From JBMOKT01 sp049323895 (lineage in GTDB: Bacteria; Bacillota; Peptococcia; Peptococcales; BICA1-8), in NCBI GenBank assembly GCA_049323895.1, contig JBMOKT010000008.1, positions 1-64,000 on the forward strand: a stretch of DNA of 64,000 nucleotides. The letters are read 5' to 3'. Shown here piece after piece: positions 17,488-25,837 of this stretch (position 1 is its first letter; every line of letters starts with the position of its first letter). The position numbers and the translations under genes were made by a program. The notes beneath the pieces are model-generated. The model saw only the letters and a list, made by a program, of their open reading frames with translations, did not search any database and had not been told where the DNA came from.

Positions 17488-18018
17488 TTATTTAGTTATT
17501 TCCTGGGGACGGGACCTTTCCACAACCTGCTTGCTGAAGATAACAATGGGATAAAGAAGGGCGGCACCGATAGTATTGGCAACTGTTGCCGGTAGAACAA
17601 CCGTTACGAATAATACTCCAAAGGGTGCTGGTATCCCTGCTAATGCCAAGGCTGACAATAAGAAAACAGTTCCGCTGAATACAGTCCCTACAGCCCCTAT
17701 AATACCTGCTGTAATGGCTGAAGGCAATTTATTGTCCAGCATTTTTACCAGACCAAAAACAAACAAACTTGTAATCATTTTATCAATTAGGTTGGGAATC
17801 TGACCTGCGGGGAAAGTGGTGGTTAAAGCACAGATAATCCCGGCGACTCCACCTGCAAGCAGAGTAGATTTTAAATCCTTTTTGAGCAAAATAACGATAA
17901 ACAGCATAGCCAAAAGTAAATCCGGCTTCATTCCTGCACCATAGCCGGGGACAATCAACCTCAGGATAAAACCAATAGCTAAAAGCAAACTAATTTGCGC
18001 AATTTCTCTAATACTCAT
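17488..18018 (-). CDS. trpP: TrpP-type tryptophan transporter
   Basis: This 176-residue protein has about five to six membrane segments. The family signatures are LLLAIGFILRLIVPGYGAGM near residue 10 and CALTTTFPAGQIPNLIDKM near residue 62. The family (TrpP, formerly YhaG) takes up tryptophan. The leader just before the gene holds a long series of NAG triplets at five-base spacing that covers the ribosome site. This is how TRAP represses trpP translation in Bacillus subtilis, and it independently supports the identification. The ATG follows AGGAG at ten bases. The gene is followed by its own terminator and is a single-gene unit. Confidence 0.92.
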   Translation of the reverse strand: MSIREIAQISLLLAIGFILRLIVPGYGAGMKPDLLLAMLFIVILLKKDLKSTLLAGGVAGIICALTTTFPAGQIPNLIDKMITSLFVFGLVKMLDNKLPSAITAGIIGAVGTVFSGTVFLLSALALAGIPAPFGVLFVTVVLPATVANTIGAALLYPIVIFSKQVVERSRPQEITK

Positions 18019-18028
18019 CTAAACAATT

Positions 18029-18095
18029 CTCCTCTCAACTTTTCTCAACTAAACTTTTCTAAACTTCTTTGCAAAAACTAAACTTTACTAATCTC
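18029..18095 (-). promoter_or_regulatory. candidate TRAP-binding triplet array over the trpP ribosome site
   Basis: On the minus strand, four triplets (GAG, TAG, AAG, TAG) spaced by two bases are followed, after an 11-base gap, by eight triplets with exact two-base spacers (AAG, TAG, AAG, TAG, GAG, AAG, GAG, GAG). The last ones form the Shine-Dalgarno sequence. TRAP, an eleven-subunit ring, prefers GAG over TAG over AAG, at this spacing. The expected effect is tryptophan-dependent block of translation. Confidence 0.75.
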
Positions 18096-18181
18096 ACTGT
18101 TCTTTCTCCCCTAAGCACCAGCTCCTTCTCAAATACTTATAAATAACTATAAATGTTTATCGAAGATTTTTCAATAACTTT

Positions 18182-18532
18182 TTACTTATTATTTATATCA
18201 GGATACCATAAGTCAAAGGTCTCACCAATTATCTTTTGTACGTCGGCTATCATGCGGCCCAATTGGTATTCTGCCTCTAAAAAGTCCTTTATAACAGGGT
18301 GGAAGTTTAATATTTGAGAGGCTTTTTCCAACTCTTGCATTTTGTCTGCCGATACTTCCCTGCCCATCATTTGCAAGCCTTGAATTTCCATTTGTTTTTT
18401 CCTCAGGCTGGTGAGAATACTTTCTTTCTCCTGATCACCTTTAATTTTACTAAGGGCTGCCTGGTATTTTTCATATTCCTGAGAGTTTTTCAGACTCCTG
18501 GCTAAGTTATGGGCGGAATCATAAACGTTCAT
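18182..18532 (-). CDS. YlbF/YmcA family protein
   Basis: This 116-residue all-helical protein matches the YlbF/YmcA family in length and pattern. It starts MNVYDSAHNLARSLKNSQEY and then has the long amphipathic helices SLRKKQMEIQGLQMMGREVS and FLEAEYQLGRMIADVQKIIG. In Bacillus, the Y-complex (YlbF, YmcA, YaaT) affects RNA processing, competence and sporulation. Here it is single, so the exact paralog cannot be fixed. The cysteines typical of the Fe-S-binding form are absent. Confidence 0.8.
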   Translation of the reverse strand: MNVYDSAHNLARSLKNSQEYEKYQAALSKIKGDQEKESILTSLRKKQMEIQGLQMMGREVSADKMQELEKASQILNFHPVIKDFLEAEYQLGRMIADVQKIIGETFDLWYPDINNK

Positions 18533-18696
18533 TTAAATCCCCCTTTGGTAATTTATTTTAATATATGCCTAAGTATAATAAATGTTCGAGCATAATCCTT
18601 ATTCTTCCTTTTTATAATAAAATTTTTTATATATTTATTAGTCTTTTTTTAGTATAATAATTTTTAAAATTATAAAAAAAAGAAGGTTCTTCTATT

Positions 18697-19641
18697 ATGT
18701 CCATCCCACCATACATTCTGCTTATCCTGGCACCATTATTTTGGAGTGTAAATTTTCTTGTCGGGAAGGCTCTTGCAGGAGTCATTCCAGCCGGATTTAT
18801 TACACTTATGCGTTGGTTAATCACATCTATAATTCTTATTCCTATTTATAGAAAGGATCTTCTTAAAAACAGAGAATTATTTACCTCAGGTTTGTCTATC
18901 TTGATAGCCTTAGGTCTCTCAGGGTATTTCTTTAACAGCGTGAGTACATTTTTGGCTGTACAGCATACTACAGCCATCAATGCCTCTTTCCTTACTGCCT
19001 TAAACCCGGTTGCCATAGTTATTGCAAGCTCCCTTTTATTTAAGGAACGCTCCACATTAATCCAATTGATAGGTATTGTATTTTCCTTGTTTGGCGTTCT
19101 TTGGATAGTATTCAAAGGTCATCTGACTTATATTTTCAGCCTGCAGGTAAATTTAGGTGATGCTTTTATGCTTGTTGCAGTTATTAGCTGGGCGCTTTAT
19201 TCTAATATTTTAAAGAAAAAAGGCAGTATTTTCCCCTGGCCTGCGTTATTTGCCGCCATGACCATAAGTGCTGTTGCAGTAAGTTTGCCTTATTCCATAC
19301 TGGAGGTCTATTGGGAAGGCTGGGAATGGATTTTAAATTTACAGGGAAAACATTATCTAAGCATTTTGGCAATAGCAATTTTCCCTTCCTTACTTGCCTT
19401 TTACTGCTGGAATACAGCCATGCAAAAGGTTGACTCCAGCCAGGCTGCTGTTTTCATAAATTTGATTCCGGTTTTTACTACTATATTATCAATAATTTTT
19501 TTGGGAGAAAAATTGATGTATCATCACATTATAGGAGGGCTCCTAATTTTTCTTGGCGTTTTTATGGTTACCAACCATAATGTTTTATCAACTAAAATTA
19601 GTAAAATAATAACCACGGGTTCTATAGAACCACGTGGTTAA
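18697..19641 (+). CDS. EamA/DMT family transporter
   Basis: This 314-residue protein has ten membrane helices arranged as two EamA repeats. Repeat 1 begins PLFWSVNFLVGKALAG and repeat 2 begins GDAFMLVAVISWALYSNILKK. The classical motif LLFKERSTLIQLIGIVFSLF ends the first half and FLGEKLMYHHIIGGLLIFLG ends the second. The drug/metabolite superfamily exports amino acids or other small metabolites. The substrate is unknown. The gene is transcribed towards acsA, with a shared hairpin at the end. Confidence 0.9.
   Translation: MSIPPYILLILAPLFWSVNFLVGKALAGVIPAGFITLMRWLITSIILIPIYRKDLLKNRELFTSGLSILIALGLSGYFFNSVSTFLAVQHTTAINASFLTALNPVAIVIASSLLFKERSTLIQLIGIVFSLFGVLWIVFKGHLTYIFSLQVNLGDAFMLVAVISWALYSNILKKKGSIFPWPALFAAMTISAVAVSLPYSILEVYWEGWEWILNLQGKHYLSILAIAIFPSLLAFYCWNTAMQKVDSSQAAVFINLIPVFTTILSIIFLGEKLMYHHIIGGLLIFLGVFMVTNHNVLSTKISKIITTGSIEPRG
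19611..19639. terminator. hairpin between the EamA gene and acsA
   Basis: The stem AACCACG plus GGTTC and the matching right arm, with a TATA loop and one bulged A, lies between converging genes. On the minus strand it is followed by ATTATTTT, so it best serves as the acsA terminator. Confidence 0.6.
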
Positions 19642-19653
19642 TCTAGAGCCTGG

Positions 19654-21378
19654 TTAGTCTTCAATGGTGGAAAGGTCCCCTGTCGGCAGATTTAATTCCC
19701 AAGCTTTTAATACCCTTCTCATTATTTTCCCGCTGCGTGTTTTTGGCAGTTTATCCTTGAATTCTATTTCCTTGGGTGCAGAATGAGCTGATAATCCTTT
19801 CTTGACAAATATGATAATTTCCTTCTTTAATTCTTCAGTTGCCTTATATCCTTCTCTTAGAGCGATAAAGGCTTTGATTACCTCTCCTCTAAGGGGATCA
19901 GGCTTGCCAATAACTCCTGCTTCAGCAACCGCCGGGTGTTCCAGCAGCTTATTCTCCACTTCAAAGGGTCCAACACGTTCTCCAGATGTATTTATTACGT
20001 CATCAATACGGCCTCTAAACCAAAAGTACCCTTCCTCATCCCGATATGCCGAATCTCCCGTAATATACCAGCCGGGAATCCGGAAGTATTCCTGATATTT
20101 CTGAGGGTTTTTCCATATTTGCCGCATCATGGAAGGCCATGAGATCTTTACAGCCAGGTTCCCCATTTGGTACGGCGGAAGTTCATCTCCTTTATCATCA
20201 ATAATAGCTGCTTCAATTCCGGGAATAGGTTTTCCCATTGAACCGGGTCTTATTTCCATGCCGGGGTAGTTGCATATCAGTTGTGCCCCGGTTTCTGTCA
20301 TCCACCATGTGTCGTGAATACGCTGTTTATACACCTTTAGACCCCAGCGGATAACTTCAGGATTTAACGGTTCCCCCACGCTCAACACATGGCGGAGAGA
20401 GGACAAATCAAACTTTGACACAGTTGCTTCCCCTGCCCCCATCAGCATACGAAACGCTGTGGGAGCACTATACCAAACGGTTACTTTATATTCTTCAATG
20501 ATAGCATACCAATCATTAGGGCTAAAGCGGCCACCGCGAATGACATTGGTAGCACCATTCAGCCAGGGGGCAAAAATACCGTATGAAGTTCCGGTAACCC
20601 ATCCCGGATCCGCTGTACACCAATAAATATCATCCTCACGCAAATCAAGTACAACTTTGCCGGTATAAAAATGCTGGATCATAGCATTATGAACATGGTA
20701 AACGCCTTTAGGCTTACCGGTAGAACCTGAAGTATAGTGGATGATTAGTCCATCTTCTCTATCAACCCATTCAATTTCCAGTTCTTCTGAAGACTTTTCC
20801 ATTTCTTTTTCGAAATTATACTGGTTTGGCTCTAATTGATTTATTTCTCCTACCAAAATAATGTGCTTTAGACAGGGCAGCTCCCCTACCGGGATTCTGG
20901 ACAGGAGCAAAGGTGTAGTAATGACGGCCACCGCTTCGCTGTCTTCCAGCCTGTCTTTTACCGCTGTTTCCATAAAGGCTTCAAACAAGGGACCAACAAT
21001 TGCACCAATTTTGACCGCACCTAATAGGGCAAAGTAAAGTTCAGGGGTCCGGGGCATAAAAATAAAAACTCGATCTCCTTTTCCTATACCTATTTTCTTT
21101 AAAACATTCCCTGCCTGATTTGATTTTTTCCTCATTTCCTCATAAGTATATTGCTCTTTCCTGTCACTATCGCTGTAATATAAGGCAATTTTATCCTTTT
21201 TTTCTGATTGGGCATGACGGTCAATTGCTTCATAAGCAATATTAACCTTACCAGTATTGAACCAGGAGAACTCCTGTTCTACTTCATTCCAAGAAAAGTT
21301 TGATCTTGCAGCATTATAATCCCCGAGATTTGATTTTTGTACCGAAACACCAATTGCTTTTTCTTTCAAAGTTTCCAC
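19654..21378 (-). CDS. acsA: acetyl-CoA synthetase (AMP-forming)
   Basis: This protein of about 574 residues makes acetyl-CoA from acetate, ATP and CoA. It has the adenylate-forming motif YTSGSTGKPKGVYH near residue 220, the tryptophan-rich acetate pocket TADPGWVTGTSYG, the hinge region YFWFRGRIDDVINTSGERVG, and the catalytic lysine in PKTRSGKIMRRVL near the C-terminus. That lysine is the known target of acetylation by AcuA. The length matches Bacillus AcsA (about 570). The start chosen is GTG, seven bases after GGAGG; an ATG six codons upstream lacks a ribosome site. It is divergent from acuA, as in Bacillus, which supports both names. Confidence 0.94.
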   Translation of the reverse strand: METLKEKAIGVSVQKSNLGDYNAARSNFSWNEVEQEFSWFNTGKVNIAYEAIDRHAQSEKKDKIALYYSDSDRKEQYTYEEMRKKSNQAGNVLKKIGIGKGDRVFIFMPRTPELYFALLGAVKIGAIVGPLFEAFMETAVKDRLEDSEAVAVITTPLLLSRIPVGELPCLKHIILVGEINQLEPNQYNFEKEMEKSSEELEIEWVDREDGLIIHYTSGSTGKPKGVYHVHNAMIQHFYTGKVVLDLREDDIYWCTADPGWVTGTSYGIFAPWLNGATNVIRGGRFSPNDWYAIIEEYKVTVWYSAPTAFRMLMGAGEATVSKFDLSSLRHVLSVGEPLNPEVIRWGLKVYKQRIHDTWWMTETGAQLICNYPGMEIRPGSMGKPIPGIEAAIIDDKGDELPPYQMGNLAVKISWPSMMRQIWKNPQKYQEYFRIPGWYITGDSAYRDEEGYFWFRGRIDDVINTSGERVGPFEVENKLLEHPAVAEAGVIGKPDPLRGEVIKAFIALREGYKATEELKKEIIIFVKKGLSAHSAPKEIEFKDKLPKTRSGKIMRRVLKAWELNLPTGDLSTIED

Positions 21379-21610
21379 CAGATTACCTCCCTGCATAAAA
21401 TTCCTCTACAGAATTATACTAATGTGTAATTAAAATTAATCGTCCAGGTAACTTTTAAGACAATTTACAAAATTATGAATATTTTGTTAATATTATAGCA
21501 TATTGTAACCTCTAAGCCAATTTTCTTTATCATTGACGTTTTTTATAGCTATCATTTTAAAATTTATTCCTGTAAAATAATTGTAGTTCCCTGTAAAGGA
21601 GTTGTAAGCT

Positions 21611-22243
21611 GTGGAGCACACTAAAATATACCACTGCAAAAAAATCAGCTACAAAAATCGCTCTGTCATAGTTGAAGGACCTGTTTCGGCAAATTATTTG
21701 CTTACCCTTAAAATGAGTACTGAATTAGATGCATTTCGCAAACCGTCAGAACAGCATCAAGCATTGGTTGATATTGCCGAACTTCCTGAAGGTCGTATTA
21801 TTATTACCCGGGATAATGAAACCATTGTCGGCTATGTAACCTTCCATTATCCCGATGAGATGGAGCGGTGGTCACAAGGAAATATGCAGGATTTAATTGA
21901 ATTGGGAGCTATAGAAGTTGCAAATGAATACCGTTTACTGGGACTAGGAAAAGAAATGATATGTCTGGCTTTTATTGATTCTCAAATGGAGAATGTAATA
22001 GTATTTACTACAGAATACTATTGGCACTGGGATTTAAAAGGAAGTGGACTTTCCATATGGGACTACAGGAAACTGATGGAGAAATTGATGAAGTCCGTAG
22101 ATATGGTCTGGCATGCTACCGATGACCCTGAAATTTGCTCTCACCCTGCAAACTGCTTGATGGTCAGAATTGGAAAAGAAGTACCCCTGGAATCAATTGA
22201 ACAGTTCGACCGGCTCCGTTTTCAACGACGGTTTATGTATTAA
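21611..22243 (+). CDS. acuA: AcuA-type protein acetyltransferase
   Basis: This 210-residue protein matches AcuA in length and features. It belongs to the GNAT superfamily, with the acetyl-CoA binding loop YRLLGLGKEMICLAF near residues 115-130 and a strand GRIIITRDNETIVGYVTFH. In Bacillus subtilis AcuA acetylates and inactivates AcsA, matching carbon supply to acetate use. Here the two genes are also divergent, with about 230 bases between the starts. The start is GTG behind AAAGGAG. No acuB or acuC deacetylase follows; the next plus-strand sequence is a hairpin and repeats. Confidence 0.85.
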   Translation: MEHTKIYHCKKISYKNRSVIVEGPVSANYLLTLKMSTELDAFRKPSEQHQALVDIAELPEGRIIITRDNETIVGYVTFHYPDEMERWSQGNMQDLIELGAIEVANEYRLLGLGKEMICLAFIDSQMENVIVFTTEYYWHWDLKGSGLSIWDYRKLMEKLMKSVDMVWHATDDPEICSHPANCLMVRIGKEVPLESIEQFDRLRFQRRFMY

Positions 22244-22244
22244 A

Positions 22245-22262
22245 AAACGCCTTACGGCGTTT
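22245..22262 (+). terminator. hairpin after acuA
   Basis: AAACGCC and GGCGTTT form a stem with a TTAC loop, immediately after the acuA stop. It is followed by TAGTGGCTAGTAAAACAC, and nearly the same unit occurs again after 61341. Confidence 0.6.
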
Positions 22263-22354
22263 AGTGGCTAGTAAAACACTTTAAAAAAGCTGAACTGGGC
22301 TAGTTATACACAACTAAAAATTTATTTTTTCCTGAAGGATAAAAAAACTTCTTT

Positions 22355-23374
22355 TCACTCTTTTAAAATTTCTTCAAATATCTTCTCCCCACCATCTTCC
22401 ATTACATTATAGACATTGACTGTCACACTTTTTTCAATTGCCTTCCGCAGGGCATCTTTATCGACAAAGGCCTCTTCATAATCCTCACTGTTAAAACGGA
22501 ATTTTGGATAATAGGGATTTACTGTCACACAAATAATATTTGACCTTTTTTTTACCCTTAAGTTTATACCATTGCTGCTAAGTTCATTTATTATTTTATG
22601 AGTGGTTATTGCATTTCCCATAACTAAGATTTTGATAGGGTCTTGAAAAATTATTTTTTTCTTTTTCAAATCACTTAATTGACTTATCCTCTTAGACAAA
22701 TAGCTAAAGCTTTTTTCCCCAATTATACCTTCTATTTCAACCGTGTCTTCATGACGCATTTTGCTTATCAAATCCTCAACAGCATGGGTATTTAAAATAG
22801 AGCCTATCCTTTCAAACCAGCCTTGTTCCTGTATTAATTCAGTATTAAATATTTCAACAATACAATGAGTCTCATGGGCTAAGTCTATTATCTTAGACTT
22901 CCTAGCCGCCCCTGTTGTAAGTATTAAACCATTAACCTCAACCATAGGGGCTATACGGTTAAGGGCACCATCTACCAATATAAAATCTAAATTATAGCGG
23001 CGGAGCTTACTCAATACTTTTTTTAGTTCACTGCTTTTGTTTGGACCGGCAACTACCAGTCTCCCCCCCCTAAATACCTTGCCCAGTATTATTTTTCCTA
23101 GGGGAGTAGAAATGTCCGTTACCTCAAATACATCAATTTTTGCATCACTTACTTCCAGGCACTTTTCAGCTGCCGCCACTAAAACTCCAGGCCAGACTTC
23201 TATCTTTGGCTTAGGCAGACCTGTAACGTTATCTAAATCTTCGCCATCATAGCCGATACTTGTCAGACCTAAATTTAATTTTCTTCTTTGAATTTGCTCC
23301 ATAATCACATTAGTTGTTGTTGTCTTACCTGTGTTCTTTGCAGTTCCGGCTATTCCTATTACTTTGGTCTCCAT
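22355..23374 (-). CDS. P-loop ATPase linked to the B12 mutase
   Basis: This protein of about 339 residues starts with a Walker A loop (GTAKNTGKT, residues 10-18). A Walker-B-like strand (LDFILVDGALNRIAP) follows near residue 130, with a C-terminal part of unknown fold. The ATG is one base after the mutase stop and is preceded by AAGG, so the genes are co-translated. Small P-loop NTPases often load or reactivate adenosylcobalamin in mutases, as MeaB does for methylmalonyl-CoA mutase. A similar chaperone role is likely here, but that is inferred from the neighbourhood. The sequence does not match MeaB or GlmL. Confidence 0.6.
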   Translation of the reverse strand: METKVIGIAGTAKNTGKTTTTNVIMEQIQRRKLNLGLTSIGYDGEDLDNVTGLPKPKIEVWPGVLVAAAEKCLEVSDAKIDVFEVTDISTPLGKIILGKVFRGGRLVVAGPNKSSELKKVLSKLRRYNLDFILVDGALNRIAPMVEVNGLILTTGAARKSKIIDLAHETHCIVEIFNTELIQEQGWFERIGSILNTHAVEDLISKMRHEDTVEIEGIIGEKSFSYLSKRISQLSDLKKKKIIFQDPIKILVMGNAITTHKIINELSSNGINLRVKKRSNIICVTVNPYYPKFRFNSEDYEEAFVDKDALRKAIEKSVTVNVYNVMEDGGEKIFEEILKE

Positions 23375-23375
23375 T

Positions 23376-25178
23376 TCAGCCTTCTTGTACTGTATTTTTT
23401 CCGGCACGACCTGGGTAAGCACCTTCCTCCCGGGTTCCTAATAGTCCATCATATAAAGCCTGGACAAAGTCACCTTTGGCGGCTACTTCTTTTAAAACAG
23501 CTGCAATGCCTGAGATAATTTCTTCCTTCCATAATTGGGCTTTTTCAGTTGCTTTAACCCCTGCACTTCCTAAGAACCTAAAGCTTTCTTGAACACCCCG
23601 CAAAGTATCAACCTTAGAAGGGACGCTGATGGGTCCGCCTGAATAAGCTTCATCTGCAGAAGCGATGGAAATTGCGTCTACCCCAAGTGCACTAGCCAGC
23701 ATACCATGCAGTGAAGTTGCTAAACTTGATTGCACCCTGTCTTCAGTCTGGGTCAAAAATCCAATGGGTGCACCAGGCCAGATGGGAGCATTTATAATAC
23801 TTCTTAAAGCCTCAATTTTCGCTGCATTAAAGTCCAGATAATTATCCTCCATTTGTCCGCCGATCATCATTTCCGGTGAATAAGCAAATAACGGCTGCAG
23901 GATGGGTCTGCCTCCCAGCTTTACCGCCAAATCCGCCATAATCAACATACCGGCAAAGGCTTTATAGGCAGGAACTCCCGTCAATTCCTCATTGGTTACA
24001 ATATCAAAAGGCATATTATATTTTGCAGCATATTTAATGGCATAATAGCCATCAACCGTTAAACGGGCAGGATCTGTACCGGCTGCCAGGGAGCCATAAC
24101 ATATATTTATTTTAGTCAAGTCTGCCCCTATTTTTCCTGCAAGGACTACTGTTTCAGGTGTATTTAAACCCCTGTGGGCTCTAACCTGCCAAAGGGTAGA
24201 TTTCTCTAAGGAATCGTAAATTCTTTTTAGATTTTCCGGGGTAATGACGGTTCCATCCTCCTGATGGGTTAGGTTCCCCCCCAGAAAACCTTCGGTGCGG
24301 GCGCCCCAGGATGGGTCAAAATGGACAACACCATCTACACCCCAAGCTTCACTTACTTTAATATGACCAATATCCATAAATGGACAGCCTGTCCCATACT
24401 GATTCCAGACTATTGGGAGTTTTTTTGTATGCTGTAATTTTTTTACCTTCATATTTTTTTTGACTTCATTGATAAAGGAATGATAACTGTCTAATTCGTC
24501 CCTTGTTAGTTCCCTTGTTTTAGGATGGATCTTACCCTCCAAATAATACTCCCGTGGAACCTGATCGCATAATTGGGGATATTTTGCAAGAAATTCTGTA
24601 TTATCACCATTAAAAGTCCAAACTCCATCCCTTAGCTTTGCCCTCTCAACACCTGGAGAAGTCTTGTTTTTAGCCCAACTGATAATCTGATTGCTTATTT
24701 TGTCAAGCAAATCACCAATATTCGCGTTGTAGTACCTATAATTATAGCCTTGAGTGATGTCGATTTTTTCCTTTCTTACTACTGCATCCTCAGGATTGTA
24801 TTCCCGCCCTTCTACAAAGGCTAAGGCTTCTTCTACTGTGGTTCCTGGTCCAAAGCCGGCATCAAAACCTAACTCAGCCGCTAATTCGGGGCGAATTGCC
24901 ATCCCACCGATGCCGATCTTTACTTTTTCCCGCAACCCAGCAGCATCAGCCAGATCAACAAACCTTGCCAGCAATTCTGCTACACCGTATCCTAAAGTTC
25001 TACTCAACAGCAGAGTATTGAATTGTTCATCCATAGCAATTCTGATTATTTCCTCCGGCGGTGTATCAGGCGGCAACAGCTTAGTTTCTATTCCCAATTC
25101 CTCAAGTGCCCGTTTAATCATTTTTAACCCTATATCATGAACAGGGTCTAAAGGGGACAATAATACCTTTTTGGACAT
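23376..25178 (-). CDS. adenosylcobalamin-type mutase with fused B12-binding domain
   Basis: This 600-residue protein has an N-terminal cobalamin-binding Rossmann domain. It shows DPVHDIG with the cobalt-ligand His14, a middle LLLSRTLG with Ser59, and the GIGGM glycine pair near residues 90-93. The remaining 470 residues look like the TIM-barrel of glutamate mutase E-type enzymes, with QVRAHRGLNTPE, NICYGSLAAGTDPARL and GWP-like loops near PIWPGAPIGFL. Glutamate mutase normally has separate B12 (about 137 residues) and barrel (about 480) subunits; here they seem fused. It overlaps the upstream 79-residue gene by one base. Substrate unknown: it could be an amino acid or a related acid. Confidence 0.7.
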   Translation of the reverse strand: MSKKVLLSPLDPVHDIGLKMIKRALEELGIETKLLPPDTPPEEIIRIAMDEQFNTLLLSRTLGYGVAELLARFVDLADAAGLREKVKIGIGGMAIRPELAAELGFDAGFGPGTTVEEALAFVEGREYNPEDAVVRKEKIDITQGYNYRYYNANIGDLLDKISNQIISWAKNKTSPGVERAKLRDGVWTFNGDNTEFLAKYPQLCDQVPREYYLEGKIHPKTRELTRDELDSYHSFINEVKKNMKVKKLQHTKKLPIVWNQYGTGCPFMDIGHIKVSEAWGVDGVVHFDPSWGARTEGFLGGNLTHQEDGTVITPENLKRIYDSLEKSTLWQVRAHRGLNTPETVVLAGKIGADLTKINICYGSLAAGTDPARLTVDGYYAIKYAAKYNMPFDIVTNEELTGVPAYKAFAGMLIMADLAVKLGGRPILQPLFAYSPEMMIGGQMEDNYLDFNAAKIEALRSIINAPIWPGAPIGFLTQTEDRVQSSLATSLHGMLASALGVDAISIASADEAYSGGPISVPSKVDTLRGVQESFRFLGSAGVKATEKAQLWKEEIISGIAAVLKEVAAKGDFVQALYDGLLGTREEGAYPGRAGKNTVQEG

Positions 25179-25417
25179 TATTTAACCTCCTCCCCTGAAA
25201 ATAACCATCCATACCTATCACCAGATCTATGTAAATATGCCCTGGTCCTCACCCTGGCTCCAGGACCGATAAATTCCATAAATACAATATCAACATCATC
25301 AAAGCCTAAATTCTTCATCATCTGCAGAGCCATTTTCTTCCCCTCTTCTTCGCTGTCACATACTAAAAATGTCTCTACATCCAAGGCATCCATTACCTTT
25401 TCTAAAACCTTAGCCAA
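25178..25417 (-). CDS. 79-residue protein upstream of the B12 mutase
   Basis: This small acidic protein has no recognised domain. Its C-terminal half (FMEFIGPGARVRTRAYLHRS) is basic and probably forms two strands. It overlaps the mutase start by one base (TAATG), so the two are made together. Possible roles are a small mutase subunit or assembly factor, by analogy with other two-subunit B12 enzymes. It is not similar to OraS of ornithine aminomutase as far as can be judged by eye. The start ATG follows GGAGG. Confidence 0.7.
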   Translation of the reverse strand: MAKVLEKVMDALDVETFLVCDSEEEGKKMALQMMKNLGFDDVDIVFMEFIGPGARVRTRAYLHRSGDRYGWLFSGEEVK

Positions 25418-25510
25418 CTAAGACCCTCCTTTACCTCAATATAATCAATCAATAATTTCTCTAGTAAAGTTTTCCCTAATTTTAAAATAAAAATGTGGAT
25501 TTTTAAAAAA

Positions 25511-25634
25511 TAGTTACTAGTGACTGGTGACTGGTGACTTGTAAGTCTTAGACTTAACCTTAAAATACCGGAGTCGTATACTAGTAGGTATTATAGTTGA
25601 TGGTCAATAGTTGATGGTCAATAGTCAATGGTCA
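25511..25634. repeat. heptamer and 14-mer tandem repeats
   Basis: The stretch contains GTGACTG heptamers near 25520-25538 and near-perfect 14-base copies of TTGATGGTCAATAG at 25595-25634. It lies in a 420-base gene-free gap. Related arrays occur at several other intergenic sites in the window. Confidence 0.65.
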
Positions 25635-25712
25635 GGTAGTAAATAGTGACCGTTCAAATGTGGTAGATGGCAAGGCACATAAAATCCCCGAGGCCGCAGG
25701 CGTATATAAATT

Positions 25713-25761
25713 GGGGACATTCCTCATCCACAAAGCTAAACTTGCAGAGAGGAGTGTCCCC
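25713..25761. repeat. inverted repeat GGGGACA...TGTCCCC
   Basis: GGGGACATTCCTC and GAGGAGTGTCCCC face each other across 23 bases, with one mismatch. Such hairpins are typical of REP-like elements linked to TnpA-like transposases, but no transposase is near. It may be a stray copy or an RNA hairpin. Confidence 0.5.
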
Positions 25762-25837
25762 TTTCCTTTTTCCGTTGAGGATTTTGACCCTTTTTTGGAA
25801 CGCAGCTATGCGAAGTTTTTCAAAAGCCAATCATAAT

